Source of the DNA: Amycolatopsis solani
Lineage (GTDB): Bacteria > Actinomycetota > Actinomycetes > Mycobacteriales > Pseudonocardiaceae
Reading direction: 5' to 3'
DNA: 64,000 nt
NCBI RefSeq assembly: GCF_033441515.1
Contig: NZ_JAWQJT010000001.1
Span: 868,001-932,000 of the forward strand
A model generated the notes under the pieces. The model was not told the DNA's origin and did not search any database. It saw only the letters and a list, made by a program, of their open reading frames with translations. Of this stretch, positions 52,502-60,642 are shown piece after piece. Position 1 is the first letter of the stretch. The number at the start of each line of letters is the position of its first letter. The position numbers and the translations under genes were made by a program.

Positions 52502-53392
52502 ATGACCGAGCAGAACGACGACGTGGTCAACCAGGTGGAGGGCGACCCCGCGACCGCCGTTCAGATGCGCGACGTGCGGGGGCACGTCTACGTCAATTCG
52601 CAGGTGTTCACGGGTGCGCAGCCGGTGTCGCGGCCGAAGCCCGGCCGGCTGGCCGTGCTCGCGGTCGACGACGAAGCTCCCGCACTGGCGGAGATCGTCC
52701 ACCTGCTGCGCATGGACCCGCGGGTCGGCAAGGTCGACGGCGTCTCGGACGCGCTCACCGCGACGCGGTACATCCACGAGGTCCTGCGGCAGAAGGAGCC
52801 GCTGGACGCCGTGTTCCTGGACATCGAGATGCCCGGGCTCAACGGGCTCGACCTCGCCCGGATGATCGCCCGGTTCGCCGTGCCGCCCGGGCTGGTGTTC
52901 GTCACCGCGTGGGACGAGCACGCACTGGAGGCCTTCGAGCTCGAAGCCGTCGACTACCTGCTCAAGCCGGTCCGGACGGACCGCCTCGCCGACACCGTGC
53001 GCAAGCTGCTCGACCGCGCGTCGCCGCACGAGGGCGAACCGCCGGGGGATCCGCTGATTTCCGTGGCGCGCGACGGCGTCGAGGCGTTCCTCCGGCTTTC
53101 CGAGGTGTGCCTGGCCGAGCTGGACGGCGACCAAGCCCGGCTGACCACCGCGGAAGGCGTCTTCTCCGTGCGGGTTCCGGTTTCGGTGCTGACCGCGGAT
53201 TGGGCGGCGGCCGGGTTCGTCCGGGTCGACGAGCGGCACTGGGTGGCCGCCCAGCACGTCGAAAACGTCCGGCTGGCCGGCCACGAGATGACCGTCCAGG
53301 TGGTCGGCCGCAGCCTGGACGTCGGCCCCGAGTACCTCCGTGCGGCGCGCAGCACGCTGGTCCGCTCGCGACGGCGGCCGGAACGCCGCTGA
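52502..53392 (+). CDS. LytTR-type response regulator with a RHIM-like N-terminal extension
   Basis: A 296-residue response regulator in three parts. Residues about 8-32 carry a motif reading VVNQVEGDPATAVQMRDVRG, similar to the amyloid-type NxVxGxxxGxVVQAxxIxG motif found in actinobacterial signalling proteins and to the eukaryotic RHIM VQxG core. Residues about 48-165 are a receiver with the acidic pair in AVDDEAPALAEI, phospho-Asp in VFLDIEMPGLNGLDL and Lys in VDYLLKPV. Residues about 180-290 are a LytTR DNA-binding domain (LRLSEVCLAELDGDQARLTT, then VRVDERHWVAAQHV). The next gene is a degenerate histidine kinase after one base, so signalling is odd. Confidence 0.9.
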   Translation: MTEQNDDVVNQVEGDPATAVQMRDVRGHVYVNSQVFTGAQPVSRPKPGRLAVLAVDDEAPALAEIVHLLRMDPRVGKVDGVSDALTATRYIHEVLRQKEPLDAVFLDIEMPGLNGLDLARMIARFAVPPGLVFVTAWDEHALEAFELEAVDYLLKPVRTDRLADTVRKLLDRASPHEGEPPGDPLISVARDGVEAFLRLSEVCLAELDGDQARLTTAEGVFSVRVPVSVLTADWAAAGFVRVDERHWVAAQHVENVRLAGHEMTVQVVGRSLDVGPEYLRAARSTLVRSRRRPERR

Positions 53393-53393
53393 C

Positions 53394-54551
53394 GTGCCGG
53401 ACGTCACGGGGGTCGCGGCGCTCTTCTGGCTCGTGACGGCCTTGGGCCTGGTGCGCAGGTGGCGGGCCGCGGCCGCCCGGCACCGCCGCGCCGTCCCCGA
53501 ACCCGTCCGGGAGCAGATCTTCGCCGTGCTCGCGGTGCTCCGGGAGTTCCGCCGCGGCCTCGACGCCGGGAACGCCGCACGGTTGCGGGGGCTGCTCGAC
53601 GTGGCCGCCGTGGTGATCGTCGAGCCGGACGGCACCGCCGGCGGGGACGGCGAGGTGGCCCACGAGCACGTCGACCGGGCGCGGGCGCTCGCCGCGAAGG
53701 CGCTGGCGACCGGGGTGGCCAAGCCGGATTCCCAGGCGGTCTCGTGCGACGACCGATCCTGTCCGGCGCGGTACGCGACGACCGTGCCGCTGAAGGTGAA
53801 CGACGACGTCCGGGCGGCGCTGGTCGTCTACTCGGCGGACCGGTCCGCCGACCGGAACGAAGTGCTGCGGGCGGTGGCGGGCTGGATCTCCGACCAGCTG
53901 AGCCTCGGCGAACGGGAGCCGTCCGGAGACGACGGCTACGAGCCGCCGCTGTTCCCGCTGCCCAGTCCGATCCCGGCGATGTTCGTTTCGCAGTCGCTCG
54001 CCGCGGTGGGCGCGCTGACGAAGACGGACCCCGGTGGAGCGGCCGATCTGCTGCGCGAGTTCGCCGACTTCCTGCGCTACCGGTCCCGGCTGTACGGCGA
54101 GTTCACGGAGCTGGCCGAAGAGGTGCGGTGCGTCGACCAGTACCTCGTCCTGGCACGCATCCACCTCGGCGACCGGCTGACCGCGGTGCTGGACATCGAC
54201 CCCGAGGTGCTGCCGCTCAAGGTGCCGTTCCTCTGCCTGCAGCCGCTGGTCGAGCGGGCCGTGGAACACGCACCCGGGCCGCGGCTGACGATCGTGGTGG
54301 CCAACTCCGGTGCGGAGATCGTGCTCAGCGTCGAGCACGAGGATCCCCGGCTGGCCTACGAAGCGACCCCGCGGTTCGACGCGGACCGGCCGTGGTGGGA
54401 GAACCGCCTGCTCGGCCGCTACCTGGGCGTCTCCGACCTGCCCGCGTTGCGGCTGCGGCTCGACCGCCTCTACGGCGAGGGCTACGCGCTCGAAGTGGAC
54501 GTGCGGGCCGAGGTGAGCACAAAGGTCACCGTGCGGCTGCCGAAGACCTGA
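53394..54551 (+). CDS. LytS-like histidine kinase homologue, degenerate (no phospho-acceptor His)
   Basis: A 385-residue protein with one N-terminal hydrophobic segment (VAALFWLVTALGLV), a GAF-like middle (ALAAKALATGVAKPDS region) and a LytS-type kinase core. Where LytS has NPHFLFNALN, this has SPIPAMFVSQSL: the His is absent. The N-box reads FLCLQPLVERAVEHAPG with Arg for the usual Asn, and no clear DxGxG is present. I think it cannot autophosphorylate and is likely a pseudokinase that binds or senses. It starts one base after the stop of the response regulator, so the pair is surely coexpressed. A terminator follows. Confidence 0.82.
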   Translation: MPDVTGVAALFWLVTALGLVRRWRAAAARHRRAVPEPVREQIFAVLAVLREFRRGLDAGNAARLRGLLDVAAVVIVEPDGTAGGDGEVAHEHVDRARALAAKALATGVAKPDSQAVSCDDRSCPARYATTVPLKVNDDVRAALVVYSADRSADRNEVLRAVAGWISDQLSLGEREPSGDDGYEPPLFPLPSPIPAMFVSQSLAAVGALTKTDPGGAADLLREFADFLRYRSRLYGEFTELAEEVRCVDQYLVLARIHLGDRLTAVLDIDPEVLPLKVPFLCLQPLVERAVEHAPGPRLTIVVANSGAEIVLSVEHEDPRLAYEATPRFDADRPWWENRLLGRYLGVSDLPALRLRLDRLYGEGYALEVDVRAEVSTKVTVRLPKT

Positions 54552-54580
54552 CGCCCCCGGTCGTCCCAGGGGGCGTCAGG
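54547..54580. terminator. hairpin terminator overlapping the pseudokinase stop
   Basis: A perfect 12-base-pair stem (CCTGACGCCCCC with GGGGGCGTCAGG, 54547-54558 and 54569-54580) with a ten-base loop. The TGA stop codon of the kinase homologue lies within the left arm. It is placed for convergent genes on both sides. Confidence 0.78.
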
Positions 54581-54585
54581 ACCTT

Positions 54586-55296
54586 TCAGTGCCGCGAGAT
54601 CGTGAAGCTCTGCCCGTCCGAGCCGATGGCGCCCGGGATCCAGGTGTTCGTGCCGCGGTCGTCGGCGTTCAGCGCGGACGGGCTGGTCGAAGCCAGGTTC
54701 GTCCCGTTGAACTTGACGCCGGTGAACGTGATGCCGCCGGAGATCGTCGGGTAGGAATCGGTGGGTGACTCGATGATCGCCTCCGCCGACGCGTGCTTCG
54801 ACGTCAGCGACTTCGTCGTCGTCTTCGTCCAGCCCTTGGTGGTGTCGGACAGGTCGAGCCGGTAGGTGTTCGTGGCCGTGCGGGTCACCGTCGCGGTGAT
54901 GTGGTCGCCCGCGCTGACCGACACGTTGTAGTACACCGGTGCGGCCGGGTACATCTCGTACCAGGCCGAATACACCGGGCGGCCGCTGGAGCAGTCCGTT
55001 TCGACGCCGGTCTGCTCCACTGTGGACGATCCGTCGCCGTCGATGCCGACCCAGGGCGCGAAGAGGTCGTTGCTCGAGCGGCAGGTCACGGTCGGCTCGG
55101 TCCAGCTCGCCGTCGCCGTGGTGAAGCTGCCGAAACTCACGTAGCCACCCCAGTTGCCGCCCGAGAACTGGTGTCCGTGGAGGTGCGAGCCGTACTCGAC
55201 CGCGGCGTGCGCGGTACCCGAGACAGCGAGACCGGCGGCCGCCGCGGCAACCGCCGTGAGGACGCGGGCAGCGCGCGACGCAAGGATTCTGGACAT
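54586..55296 (-). CDS. secreted G1-family glutamic peptidase (eqolisin-type)
   Basis: A 236-residue secreted protein with signal peptide (about residues 1-32, ending AHA). The mature part has NWGGYVSFGSFTTATASWTEP, APWVGIDGDGSSTVEQTGVE with the catalytic Gln, AWYEMYPAAPVYYNV, and ASAEAIIESPTDSY with the catalytic Glu. These match G1 peptidases, best known from acidophilic fungi but also found in actinobacteria. It would work outside the cell, probably at acid pH. It lies convergent to the LytTR/kinase operon and next to a terminator. Start at 55296 (MSRILASRAARV). Confidence 0.9.
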   Translation of the reverse strand: MSRILASRAARVLTAVAAAAAGLAVSGTAHAAVEYGSHLHGHQFSGGNWGGYVSFGSFTTATASWTEPTVTCRSSNDLFAPWVGIDGDGSSTVEQTGVETDCSSGRPVYSAWYEMYPAAPVYYNVSVSAGDHITATVTRTATNTYRLDLSDTTKGWTKTTTKSLTSKHASAEAIIESPTDSYPTISGGITFTGVKFNGTNLASTSPSALNADDRGTNTWIPGAIGSDGQSFTISRH

Positions 55297-55400
55297 GCGG
55301 GGACTCCGTTCACCGAAGGGGACCGGGAAAACCGTTCCTCAAGTGTTGGAGCCGCACCAAAAAGAAGGTAGCTACTTTCGAAGGGTCTTCACGATGAAGA

Positions 55401-55438
55401 CCCGTGAAGGCCTCCGCGGGGGAAGAGGCCTTCACGGG
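55401..55438. terminator. hairpin repeat between the G1 peptidase and the ABC operon
   Basis: A perfect 14-base-pair stem (CCCGTGAAGGCCTC with GAGGCCTTCACGGG, 55401-55414 and 55425-55438) with a ten-base loop. It lies just downstream of the ABC operon end on the minus strand. The AAGGCCTC core resembles that in the 24103 hairpin. Confidence 0.65.
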
Positions 55439-55477
55439 CCGATATCGCTCACCAACCGCCCGGTCAGGTGAGCGGGG

Positions 55478-56533
55478 CTATTGCTGGGACTGCGCTTTCG
55501 CGGCATCCACGAATTTCGTCGTATATGTCTGAGAAAGGTCGATCTTGTCCTTCTTCGGCTTGACGTTGCTCGACGACTCGCCCAGCACCTTCAGCACGTT
55601 CTGGGCGCCCGCCGGGTCCATCCGGCCGTCCTTCGTGAACATCGGCAGGCTGTCCTTCAGCGACTTCACGTACAGCGCCTTGTCCCCGCCGGCGAACGAC
55701 GGCGGCATGATGTCGGCGACCTGTTCCGGGGTGTGCGTAGAAATCCACTTCAGGGTCTCGACGTACGCATTGGCCAGTTTCTGCACGATGTCCGGATACC
55801 GCTTCACGATTTCGCAGCCCATGTACAGCGAACTCGCCGGGTACAAACCACCCAAAGCGGCTTTCGTGCCTTCGACCGTGCGCATTTCGTAGAGCACCTT
55901 GGCCTGCCCGGTGTTCGTCAGCTGCGCGATCGTCGGGTCGGTGGTCATCCCGGCGTCGATCGAACCCTGGTTCATCGCCGAGATGAACGTCTGCCCGGCG
56001 CCGACCTTGACCGGCGTGTAGTCCTTCGAGCTGACGCCGCCGCGCGCGGCCAGCGCCTTCGTCAGGAAGTCCGTCGACGAGCCCAGCGACGTGACGCCGA
56101 GGTTGCGGCCCTTGAAGTCCTGGCCCGACTTGATCTCGCCCGCCTTGCCGGTGGCGACCATCTCGGCCTCGCCCGGCACGTTCGCGAACTGCACGACGCT
56201 CTGGATGCACTGCTCCTTGGCCTGCAGGTCGATCGTGTGGTCGTAGAACCCGACCACACCCTGCACCTCGCCGGCCAGCAGCGACGTCTCGGCGTTCGCG
56301 CCCGAGGGCTGGTCGAACAGCTCGACGTCGAGGCCTTGGCGTTGGTACGCGCCGATCTGCGCGGCCAGCTGGCCCGGCAGGTAGATGACCTTCGAGATGC
56401 CACCGATCATGATCTTGAGGTGCGGCTGGCCGGCGGTGCCGATGGCGATCTCCCGCGAGTCGCGGCACGCCGTGACCCCGGCCAGGGTGACCGCGAGCGC
56501 GGCCACGACGCCGACTGTCCTCTTCAGGCGCAT
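55478..56533 (-). CDS. ABC transporter substrate-binding lipoprotein (NitT/TauT type)
   Basis: A 351-residue exported lipoprotein with signal and lipobox (LAVTLAGVTAC, Cys23). The mature domain matches SsuA/TauA/ThiY-type binding proteins: IMIGGISKVIYLPGQLAAQI, GLDVELFDQPSGANAETSLL, and DFKGRNLGVTSLGSSTDFL. It would deliver a nitrate-, sulfonate-, pyrimidine- or thiamine-precursor-like small organic ligand to the permease. The permease and ATPase genes follow on the same operon. Ligand identity is unknown. It may be controlled by the divergent two-component system beyond the ATPase. Confidence 0.9.
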   Translation of the reverse strand: MRLKRTVGVVAALAVTLAGVTACRDSREIAIGTAGQPHLKIMIGGISKVIYLPGQLAAQIGAYQRQGLDVELFDQPSGANAETSLLAGEVQGVVGFYDHTIDLQAKEQCIQSVVQFANVPGEAEMVATGKAGEIKSGQDFKGRNLGVTSLGSSTDFLTKALAARGGVSSKDYTPVKVGAGQTFISAMNQGSIDAGMTTDPTIAQLTNTGQAKVLYEMRTVEGTKAALGGLYPASSLYMGCEIVKRYPDIVQKLANAYVETLKWISTHTPEQVADIMPPSFAGGDKALYVKSLKDSLPMFTKDGRMDPAGAQNVLKVLGESSSNVKPKKDKIDLSQTYTTKFVDAAKAQSQQ

Positions 56534-56534
56534 G

Positions 56535-57422
56535 TCAGACCACTCCGTGCGCGGCGTCGGCGGCGGACGGCGGGCGCCACCGCAGCAGCCTGCCTTCCAG
56601 CGAACTGATGCCCCACTCCGCGAGCAGCGCCACCACGGTGATGATCAGCATCCCGGCGTACACCCCGGCCGTGTCGAACGTGCCCTGCGCGTTGGCGATC
56701 AGGAAACCCATACCGGCCTTGGCGCCGGTGTACTCGCCGACGACCGCGCCGATGAGCGCGAACCCGAAAGCGACGTGCAACGACGAGAGGATCCACGACG
56801 TCGCGCTGGGCAGCACGATCGACTTGAGCACCTGGCCGCGCGTCGCGCCGAGGATGCGGGCGTTGTCGATCAGGTTCCGGTCGACCTCACGCGCGCCGGT
56901 GAAGGCGTTGAAGAACACCGCGAAGAACACGAGCACGACGACGGTCGCGACCTTCGACGACAGCCCGAGCCCGAACCAGATCACGAACAGCGCGGCGAGC
57001 ACGATGCGCGGCAACGCGTTGGCGGCCTTGATGAACGGCGCGAGCACCTGGGCCAAGTAGGAGCTGCGGCCGAGGATGACGCCGAACACGACGCCGGCGA
57101 TGGCGCCGATGACGAAACCGATCGCGGCTTCCTCGACGGTCACCAGGATCTGGTACCAGATCGAGCCGAAGTCGGTGCCGGTGCTGAACCACTCGACGAG
57201 CCGTTGCCAGATCTTCGACGGCTTCGAGTAGAAGAACGGGTCGATCCAGTACGTCGCGGTCAGCTCCCAGCTGCCCAGCCAGACGACCACGATCGCCAGG
57301 CGCAGCAGCCAGATGTTGCGCTTGCGCTTCGCGGACGCCTGCTTCGCGCGGGCCAGGATGTCCTGCTCGGTCTCGAGGACCGGGAGGGGCGCGGACGTCG
57401 CCGCGGGGGTCTCAAGCGACAT
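56535..57422 (-). CDS. ABC transporter permease (NitT/TauT type)
   Basis: A 295-residue membrane protein with about six helices. The EAA loop, GARILGATRGQVLKSIVLPS, that docks to the ATPase is visible in the second half. The N-terminal 40 residues (charged ILARAKQASAKRKRN) are cytoplasmic. It fits the SsuC/TauC family. The start at 57422 (MSLETPAAT) is preceded by a GGAG site; the 3' end of the ATPase gene overlaps its start by 11 bases. It works with the neighbouring binding protein and ATPase. Confidence 0.9.
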   Translation of the reverse strand: MSLETPAATSAPLPVLETEQDILARAKQASAKRKRNIWLLRLAIVVVWLGSWELTATYWIDPFFYSKPSKIWQRLVEWFSTGTDFGSIWYQILVTVEEAAIGFVIGAIAGVVFGVILGRSSYLAQVLAPFIKAANALPRIVLAALFVIWFGLGLSSKVATVVVLVFFAVFFNAFTGAREVDRNLIDNARILGATRGQVLKSIVLPSATSWILSSLHVAFGFALIGAVVGEYTGAKAGMGFLIANAQGTFDTAGVYAGMLIITVVALLAEWGISSLEGRLLRWRPPSAADAAHGVV

Positions 57423-58218
57423 TGCTCGCTCCCTTCTCACGGGCCTTGTCGACCTCGCTGCGCAGTGATTCCCAGATGTCCGCGTAGAGCTTGCGGAACT
57501 CCTCGGTGAGCCGCAGGTCCTCGACCTTGCGCGGCCGCTCCAGCGGGATTTCGAAGACGTCCTTCACGGTGGCCGGCGACGTCGTCAGCACGACGACCTT
57601 GTCCGCCAGCGCGATGGCCTCGTCGAGGTCGTGCGTCACGAAGATCACCGCGGCCCCCGAACCGGACCACAGGCGCAGCAGCTCGTCCTGCATCAGCGCC
57701 CGCGTCTGCACGTCGAGCGCCGAGAACGGCTCGTCCATCAGCAGGATCTTCGGCTTGGTGACCAGCGTCTGCGCCAGCGCGACACGCTTGCGCATGCCGC
57801 CGGAAAGCTGGTGCGGGTAGTACTTCTCGAACCCGGCGAGCCCGACGCGGGCGATCCAGTCGACGGCCTGCGCGCGGGCCTCGGCCTTCGGCACGCCCCG
57901 GAAGCGCGGACCGGAAGCGACGTTCTCCAGCACCGAGCGCCACGGCATCACGGCGTCGGTCTGGAACATGTACCCGACGCCGTCCGGGATGGACTTCACC
58001 TCCTCGCCGTTCACCCGCACGCGGCCGGCGGACGGCGGCTGCAGCCCGGAGACCAGCGAGAGCGTCGTCGACTTGCCGCAGCCGGTCGGGCCGACCACGG
58101 CGACGAACTCGCCGGGCTGCACGGTCATGGTCAGGTCGCGGACGGCCGTGTGCACGGAACCGGACCCGCTCGGGAACCGTTTGGTGGCTCCGGTGAGTTC
58201 GATCAGAGGGGGGACCAT
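57412..58218 (-). CDS. ABC transporter ATPase (NitT/TauT type)
   Basis: A 268-residue ATPase that powers the importer. Walker A GPTGCGKSTTLSLVSGL, the Q-loop region GYMFQTDAVMPWRSV, the signature LSGGMRKRVALAQTL, Walker B KILLMDEPFSALDV and switch His in VIFVTHDLDEAIAL are all present. It opens the operon at 58218 (MVPPLIELTGA) after a TCCGATGG ribosome site. Upstream, 163 bases away, is the divergent sensor kinase, so the two share the control region. Confidence 0.92.
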   Translation of the reverse strand: MVPPLIELTGATKRFPSGSGSVHTAVRDLTMTVQPGEFVAVVGPTGCGKSTTLSLVSGLQPPSAGRVRVNGEEVKSIPDGVGYMFQTDAVMPWRSVLENVASGPRFRGVPKAEARAQAVDWIARVGLAGFEKYYPHQLSGGMRKRVALAQTLVTKPKILLMDEPFSALDVQTRALMQDELLRLWSGSGAAVIFVTHDLDEAIALADKVVVLTTSPATVKDVFEIPLERPRKVEDLRLTEEFRKLYADIWESLRSEVDKAREKGASNVA

Positions 58219-58381
58219 CGGAGGTGACTCCTTCGTCACGTGGTGGGGCTCACGTTGGGAAGGGACGTTAAGCAGCCGTTGCTTCGAGGTGAAGCTTGTC
58301 GACGTTCTCCGCGCGAGCTGTGCGTTCTGAATGTTTTGCTCGTTTAGCGCACTGCCGTGACCTGGGGGTATGTTCCCAGCC

Positions 58382-59986
58382 ATGCCAAAGTGGGCGCTCT
58401 TCCCGCGGATGCGGTTCAGCAGGCAGGTGCTGCTGCTGCAGATCGGCGTGGTCGTCCTCGTCGTCGGGATCGGCGTCGCGCTGGTCAGCGTGCTCCTCTC
58501 GCGCACCCTCACCGAGCAGTACGGCCAGCGGGCATTGGCCATCGCGAAGTCGGTGGCGGCGGACCCCGTCGTGGTCGCGAACACCGCCGCGAAGGTCCCC
58601 GGCGGCGCGCTGCAGGAACGCGCACTCGCCGTGCGGGAGCGGAACGAAGCGTTGTTCGTCGTGATCACCGACGACAACAGCATCCGGCTCGCGCACCCGA
58701 CGCCGACCGAGATCGGGCGGCGGGTCAGCACTCCGGCCGACCGAGCGCTCGCCGGGCTCGACGACGTCAGCACCGTCGCGAGCGGCACGCTCGGCTTGTC
58801 CGTGCGCAGCAAAACCCCGATCTGGCAAGGACAACGCGTGGTCGGCGAGGTCAGCGTCGGCTTCGACGTGGCCGACCCGACCGGCGACTTCAACCAGCTC
58901 CTGGCGATCACGCTGGTGTTCGCCGGTGGCGCGCTGCTGCTCGGCGCGGGCGCGTCCGCGCTGCTGAACCGGCGGCTGCGGCGCGTCACGCACGGCCTCG
59001 AACCGCACGAACTCACCGAGCTGCTCTACGAACGCGAAGCCGTGCTGCACGGGATCGGCGAAGGCGTGCTCGCCGTCGACGAGGCCAACCGCGTCTCGGT
59101 CCGCAACGACGAAGCCGAACGCCTGCTCGGCACCGAGCTCCCGATCGGCGCGGCGCTCGCGGAACTCGAGCTCAGCCCGCGGCTGCACAAGGCCGTCGGC
59201 GAGGGACGGCCGGTCGACAACCTCCTGGCCGTGGCGGGGAACCGCGTGCTGGTCGTCAATTCGCGCGCGGTCCGGCTGGACGACCGGCCGATCGGCACCG
59301 TGCTGACCTTCCGCGACCGCACCGACCTCGACACGCTCACCCGCGAGCTCGACGGCATCCGCGCGCTGTCCGACGGCCTGCGTGCCCAGCGGCACGAGTT
59401 CGCCAACCGGCTGCACACGCTCTACGGGCTGCTGCAGCTCGGCCACCACACCGAGGCCGTCGAGTACCTGCAGACGCTGACGGACTCGCCCTCGGCGCGG
59501 CCGAGCGAGCTGGGCGACGCGGTCGCCGACCCGTACCTGCAGGCGCTGCTCGTCGCGAAAACCGAGCAGGCGCAGGAAAAGGGCCTCACGCTCAAGCTCG
59601 CCGACGACACCTGGGTGCCCACCGCGGTGACCGACCCGATCGCGGCGAACACCGTGATCGGCAACCTGGTCGACAACGCCCTGCACGCCGCGCGGATGGG
59701 CCCGCGGCGGCCGGCGACGGTCGAAATCAGCCTGCTGGCCGAGGGCGGCACGCTGCACGTGTCCGTTGTGGACAGTGGCCCCGGCGTGCCGGAAGACCTG
59801 CGGCGGACGTTGTTCGACGAAGGCGTCTCGACGAAGATCGCGCCCGGGCACGGCCTCGGCCTGGCGCTCGCCCGGCAGGCCGCCCGCGCCCACGGCGGCG
59901 ACGTCTGGCTGGCCGACCCCGGCGAGGACGAGACCGGTGCCCTGTTCGTCGCCAAGCTGCCCGGAACGCTGACGGAGGACCGATGA
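58382..59986 (+). CDS. DcuS/CitA-type sensor histidine kinase
   Basis: A 534-residue membrane kinase. Residues about 14-39 form the first helix (QVLLLQIGVVVLVVGIGVAL), a sCache-like extracytoplasmic PAS domain follows, the second helix is LLAITLVFAGGALLLGAG near residue 180, a cytoplasmic PAS domain (LHGIGEGVLAVDEANRVSV) precedes the kinase core. The phospho-acceptor is His in RAQRHEFANRLHTLYGL, the N-box is NTVIGNLVDNALHAA and the G boxes are VVDSGPGVPE and GHGLGLALAR. Family members sense citrate, C4-dicarboxylates or related anions outside the cell. It is divergent from the ABC importer, a likely target. Another in-frame ATG lies at 58370. Confidence 0.92.
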   Translation: MPKWALFPRMRFSRQVLLLQIGVVVLVVGIGVALVSVLLSRTLTEQYGQRALAIAKSVAADPVVVANTAAKVPGGALQERALAVRERNEALFVVITDDNSIRLAHPTPTEIGRRVSTPADRALAGLDDVSTVASGTLGLSVRSKTPIWQGQRVVGEVSVGFDVADPTGDFNQLLAITLVFAGGALLLGAGASALLNRRLRRVTHGLEPHELTELLYEREAVLHGIGEGVLAVDEANRVSVRNDEAERLLGTELPIGAALAELELSPRLHKAVGEGRPVDNLLAVAGNRVLVVNSRAVRLDDRPIGTVLTFRDRTDLDTLTRELDGIRALSDGLRAQRHEFANRLHTLYGLLQLGHHTEAVEYLQTLTDSPSARPSELGDAVADPYLQALLVAKTEQAQEKGLTLKLADDTWVPTAVTDPIAANTVIGNLVDNALHAARMGPRRPATVEISLLAEGGTLHVSVVDSGPGVPEDLRRTLFDEGVSTKIAPGHGLGLALARQAARAHGGDVWLADPGEDETGALFVAKLPGTLTEDR

Positions 59987-60642
59987 TCCGCACGCTCATC
60001 GTCGACGACGACTTCCGGGTCGCCGGCGTGCACGCCGGGTTCGTCGAGGAGGTCGACGGCTTCGCGGTGGTCGGCACCGCGCACACCGCCGCCGAGGCGC
60101 GCGCCCGCGTCCGGGAGCTCTCGCCGGACCTGGTCCTGCTCGACGTCTACCTGCCCGACGAGTCCGGCCTCGCCGTGCTCCCGGAGCTGCAGACCGACAC
60201 CATCGTGCTGTCCGCGGCAACCGACAGCGCGTCGGTGGCGGCGGCGATCCGGGCCGGCGCGCTGAACTACCTGATCAAGCCGTTCACCACCCGCCAGCTC
60301 GCGGAGCGGCTCGCGTCCTACGCGCGCTTCCGCGGCCTGCTCGCCGAAGACCGCGCCTTCGCGCAGGACGACGTCGACCGCGCGTACCGGGTGCTGCACG
60401 ACCAGGACCGGACGTCCGCGCCGAAGGGCCAGTCGACGGCGACGTCCCGCCTGGTTTCCGAGCAGCTGCGGCGCGCGGGCCGTCCGCTGTCCGCGGCGGA
60501 GGTCGCCGGCGAGCTCGGCATGGCGCGGGCGACGGCGCAGCGGTACCTGACCGCGCTGGCGGAGTCGGGCACGGTCCAGATGCGGCTGCGCTACGGCGCC
60601 ACCGGGCGCCCCGAGCACGAGTACCGCTGGTCCGGGGCCTGA
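59983..60642 (+). CDS. CitB/DcuR-type response regulator
   Basis: A 219-residue response regulator, partner of the sensor kinase just upstream (four-base ATGA overlap). The receiver has the acidic pair in LIVDDDFRVAGVHAGFV, phospho-Asp in LVLLDVYLPDESGLAV and Lys in LNYLIKPFTTRQLA. The C-terminal helix-turn-helix (LSAAEVAGELGMARATAQRY, then LTALAESGTVQM) is the DcuR-like type. It would control genes for uptake or use of the sensed anion, plausibly the NitT/TauT-type importer. No second operon with such a role is in the window. Confidence 0.93.
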   Translation: MIRTLIVDDDFRVAGVHAGFVEEVDGFAVVGTAHTAAEARARVRELSPDLVLLDVYLPDESGLAVLPELQTDTIVLSAATDSASVAAAIRAGALNYLIKPFTTRQLAERLASYARFRGLLAEDRAFAQDDVDRAYRVLHDQDRTSAPKGQSTATSRLVSEQLRRAGRPLSAAEVAGELGMARATAQRYLTALAESGTVQMRLRYGATGRPEHEYRWSGA

